36,317 nt of DNA, taken from the NCBI GenBank assembly GCA_018065565.1, contig JAGHSZ010000115.1:1-36317 (forward strand), given 5' to 3'. The stretch's first letter is position 1; each line of letters starts with the position of its first letter. This DNA comes from Candidatus Colivivens caballi. Lineage in GTDB: Bacteria; Bacteroidota; Bacteroidia; Bacteroidales; Bacteroidaceae. Made by a program: the position numbers and the translations under genes. The notes beneath the pieces were generated by a model. The model was not told the origin of the DNA. It made no database searches and saw nothing but the letters and a program-made list of their open reading frames with translations. This document shows, in pieces, positions 34,002 through 36,317 of this stretch.

Positions 34002-36137
34002 TTATATGATTTGCATCAATTTCAGTGACAGGCGCTCGCGTTGCATGTCAACGCCAATCACCTTGACCATTACATGCTGATGCAGTGCCACAATCTCGGT
34101 TGGGTCTTTCACGAAATGGTCTGCCAATTGTGAAATGTGGATAAGCCCCTTGGTGTGTACTCCTACATCGACAAAGCAGCCGAAGTTGGTGATGTTGCTG
34201 ACAACACCTGGCAGTTCCATTCCCTCGCGTACATCGCTGAGTTCATGGACTTCATGACTGAATTCAAACTGCTGGAGTTGCTTGCGTGGGTCGCGGCTTG
34301 GCTTGTCGAGTTCGCTGAGTATGTCAGTGAGGGTAGGGATGCCAGCCTCATCGGTGACATAGTGGTTGATGTCGATCTTCTGTCGCAGTTGCTTGTCTGC
34401 CATGAGGTCGGCAACGGTGCAGTGCAGGTCTTTTGCCATCTGTTCTACGATTGGGTAGCGCTCCGGGTGTACGGCAGAGTTGTCGAGTGGCTGCTTGCCG
34501 CCTTCGATACGCAGGAACCCCGCACATTGCTCGTAAGCCTTCGGACCGAGTTTTGGCACTTTCAGCAGTTCGCGCCTTGTGGTGAATGCCCCGTTCTGTT
34601 TGCGGTAGTCCACAATGTTTTGTGCTGTTGCTGGACCGAGTCCTGATATGTAGGTGAGGAGGTGCTTGCTGGCGGTGTTGAGGTTCACACCAACTTTGTT
34701 GACACACGACACCACTGTCTGGTCGAGTGAGTGTTTCAGTTCGGTAGGGTTCACATCCTTCTGATATTGACCAACTCCGATGCTGTCAGGACTGATCTTT
34801 ACCAGTTCTGCCAATGGATCCATCAGACGCCTGCCGATGCTGACTGCTCCACGCACGGTGACATCGTAGTCGGGAAATTCCTCGCGTGCCACCTTCGATG
34901 CAGAATAAATCGATGCACCGTCTTCGCTGACAACAAACACACCAATCTTTTCAGGAAGACCAAGCCCCTGTATGAATGCTTCTGTCTCACGGCTGGCGGT
35001 TCCGTTGCCGATAGATATGGCTTCTATCTTGTATTGTTCGACCAGTGCCCAAATCTTTGTTGAGGCTCTGGCATATTCGCTCTTTGGTGGATGTGGAAAT
35101 ATGGCTTCGTTATGGAGCAGGTTGCCCTCTGCATCGAGGCACACCACTTTGCATCCGGTACGGAATCCTGGGTCAATGGCCAATACGCGCTTCTGTCCAA
35201 GAGGTGCTGACATGAGCAGTTGTTTCAGGTTCTTGACGAATATCTTGATGGCCTCCTTGTCGGCTATCTCCTTTGACGATGCTGCAAATTCGGTCTCAAT
35301 CTGTGGTTTGAGCAGTCGCTTGAACGAGTCGGCAACAGCCTTGGCGACATACTGTGCGGCTTCACTTTGGTTGCGCACAAACTGTCGGTCGAGTCGTTCC
35401 AGACACAGTTCGTCGTCACCGCTGATGCTCACTTTCAGAATGCCTTCGGTTTCGCCGCGACGCATGGCAAGCAAACGGTGTGAGGCGCATCGGCGCAGAG
35501 GTTCGCTGAAATCGAAGTAGTCGCGGTACTTTTGTCCTTCCTCCTCCTTGCCCTTTATCACTCGTGAGGTGATGACAGCATCGTGGTTGAAGTTGTTGCG
35601 TATGGTGTTGCGGGCGCGTTCGTCTTCACTGACTTGTTCTGCGATGATGTCCATGGCACCTTGCAGTGCTTCCTCGGCAGTTTCCACGCCTTTGTCTGTA
35701 CTGATAAATGTCTGTGCCTTTGCTGCCACATCGCCATTTTGCTGCATAAGCAGATACATGGCGAGAGGTTCAAGTCCACGCTGACGAGCCACTTCTGCTC
35801 TTGTGCGGCGCTTTGGCTTGTAGGGCGCATAGATGTCTTCCAGTTCGGTCGGACTCCATGAGTCAGTGATGCGTTGCCGAAGCTCTGGGGTCAGTTTCCC
35901 TTGTTCCTCGATTGTCGAGAGAATGGTCTGCTTACGCTTTTCCAGTTCACACAGTTTGTCGTTCTTGTCGCTGATGGCGGCAATCTGCACTTCATCGAGC
36001 GAACCAGTTGCTTCCTTGCGGTAACGGCTGATGAACGGAATGGTGCATCCTTCCGACAGCAGTCGGAGTACTGCCTCCACTCGGCGCTGACTGATGTCGA
36101 GTTCGCGCGATATGATGGTTGCTATGTATGGGTTCAT
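34002..36137 (-). CDS. tex: Tex family RNA-binding protein
   Basis: This 711-residue protein has the Tex layout. A helical N-terminal part (SQRRVEAVLRLLSEGCTIPF, ISRYRKEATGSLDEVQI) is followed by the YqgF-like domain with VLAIDPGFRTGCKVVCLD and ISIGNGTASRETEAF. Helix-hairpin-helix motifs come next (LNTASKHLLTYISGLGPATA, LLKVPKLGPKAYEQCAGFLR), and a C-terminal S1 domain closes the protein (GMELPGVVSNITNFGCFVDV, GVHTKGLIHISQL). Tex binds nucleic acids and is linked to transcription and stress tolerance. Length is slightly below the usual 720-780. A repeat element copy starts 32 bases upstream of its start. Confidence 0.95.
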   Translation of the reverse strand: MNPYIATIISRELDISQRRVEAVLRLLSEGCTIPFISRYRKEATGSLDEVQIAAISDKNDKLCELEKRKQTILSTIEEQGKLTPELRQRITDSWSPTELEDIYAPYKPKRRTRAEVARQRGLEPLAMYLLMQQNGDVAAKAQTFISTDKGVETAEEALQGAMDIIAEQVSEDERARNTIRNNFNHDAVITSRVIKGKEEEGQKYRDYFDFSEPLRRCASHRLLAMRRGETEGILKVSISGDDELCLERLDRQFVRNQSEAAQYVAKAVADSFKRLLKPQIETEFAASSKEIADKEAIKIFVKNLKQLLMSAPLGQKRVLAIDPGFRTGCKVVCLDAEGNLLHNEAIFPHPPKSEYARASTKIWALVEQYKIEAISIGNGTASRETEAFIQGLGLPEKIGVFVVSEDGASIYSASKVAREEFPDYDVTVRGAVSIGRRLMDPLAELVKISPDSIGVGQYQKDVNPTELKHSLDQTVVSCVNKVGVNLNTASKHLLTYISGLGPATAQNIVDYRKQNGAFTTRRELLKVPKLGPKAYEQCAGFLRIEGGKQPLDNSAVHPERYPIVEQMAKDLHCTVADLMADKQLRQKIDINHYVTDEAGIPTLTDILSELDKPSRDPRKQLQQFEFSHEVHELSDVREGMELPGVVSNITNFGCFVDVGVHTKGLIHISQLADHFVKDPTEIVALHQHVMVKVIGVDMQRERLSLKLMQII

Positions 36138-36168
36138 TTCAGTCTGTCGTATTTGGTTGTTAGGTTTT

Positions 36169-36317
36169 AGGTGGGTTCTATAAATTCACCGTTACAATAA
36201 ACAATATAACTGATGGGCTTAAATAAACTTTTCGCCGCTTTTGGCTTTCTTTCGGCATCTTGCTGTTTGTCACTCGGTCACAATGCTCGCATTGCTTCCT
36301 CGTTCCGCACAGCAATC
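36169..36317. repeat. Inverted-end dispersed repeat, second copy (cut by window end)
   Basis: It begins AGGTGGGTTCTA (36169-36180) and runs to the window end, matching the copy at 26615-26763 over the same 149-base length, with 60 identical bases at 36222-36281. The hairpin is CAATGC-TC-GCATTG (36281-36294). The right end lies outside the window. It lies upstream of tex, in the same plus-strand orientation as the first copy and pointing away from tex. Confidence 0.9.

Overview
The window looks like chromosomal DNA of a Bacteroidales bacterium, most likely Prevotella or a close relative. The reasons are: promoters of the Bacteroidetes type (TAnnTTTG near -7, often read as TAACTTTG or TACCTTTG) in front of many genes; start codons without Shine-Dalgarno sequences; lipoprotein and wHTH families typical of the phylum; and the gene trio debranching enzyme / GT4 glycosyltransferase / GH57 protein that Bacteroidales carry as a glycogen locus. 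Most of the window is housekeeping genome. I see no phage, conjugative or CRISPR genes.

Layout. 1-5205: a partial gene end, then a minus-strand run (wHTH protein, C_GCAxxG_C_C redox protein, lipoprotein, TSCPD protein, yebC, pheT). 5206-7751: an ECF sigma / membrane anti-sigma-like / secreted repeat protein operon, followed downstream by a nested AGTACT hairpin. 7752-10774: a 22-bp tandem repeat array and valS. 10970-13120: N-acetylmuramoyl-alanine amidase and an MCE (MlaD-type) protein. 13465-14847: dnaA. 15311-18329: a class II (B12-dependent) ribonucleotide reductase and folB. 18437-23181: the minus-strand glycogen-type operon, divergent from a Crp/Fnr regulator (23448-24152). 24177-26020: yigZ and a DUF1015 gene. 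26021-26833: a long intergenic region holding a second 22-bp array and a ~200-bp inverted-end repeat. 26834-30737: gyrA and an abundant-looking secreted TPR protein. 30968-33263: a formate/nitrite-type channel, a DUF6249-like membrane protein, a second ECF sigma factor and its small membrane partner. 33338-36137: engB and tex. 36169-36317: the start of a second copy of the ~200-bp element, cut by the window end.

How genes work together. Two loci pair an ECF sigma factor with an overlapping downstream membrane-protein gene, as sigma/anti-sigma pairs do. The glycogen operon probably handles storage polysaccharide, but its GH57 member appears to have lost both catalytic residues, so it may be a binding or scaffold protein. 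The amidase and MCE protein belong to envelope maintenance.

Most interesting non-coding material: two related 22-bp repeat arrays 18 kb apart; a dispersed element with a 60-bp block identical in both copies and a small hairpin whose two copies differ by two compensatory base-pair changes, one copy lying inside the apparent gyrA leader; and a perfect 17-bp palindrome upstream of the ribonucleotide reductase promoter.
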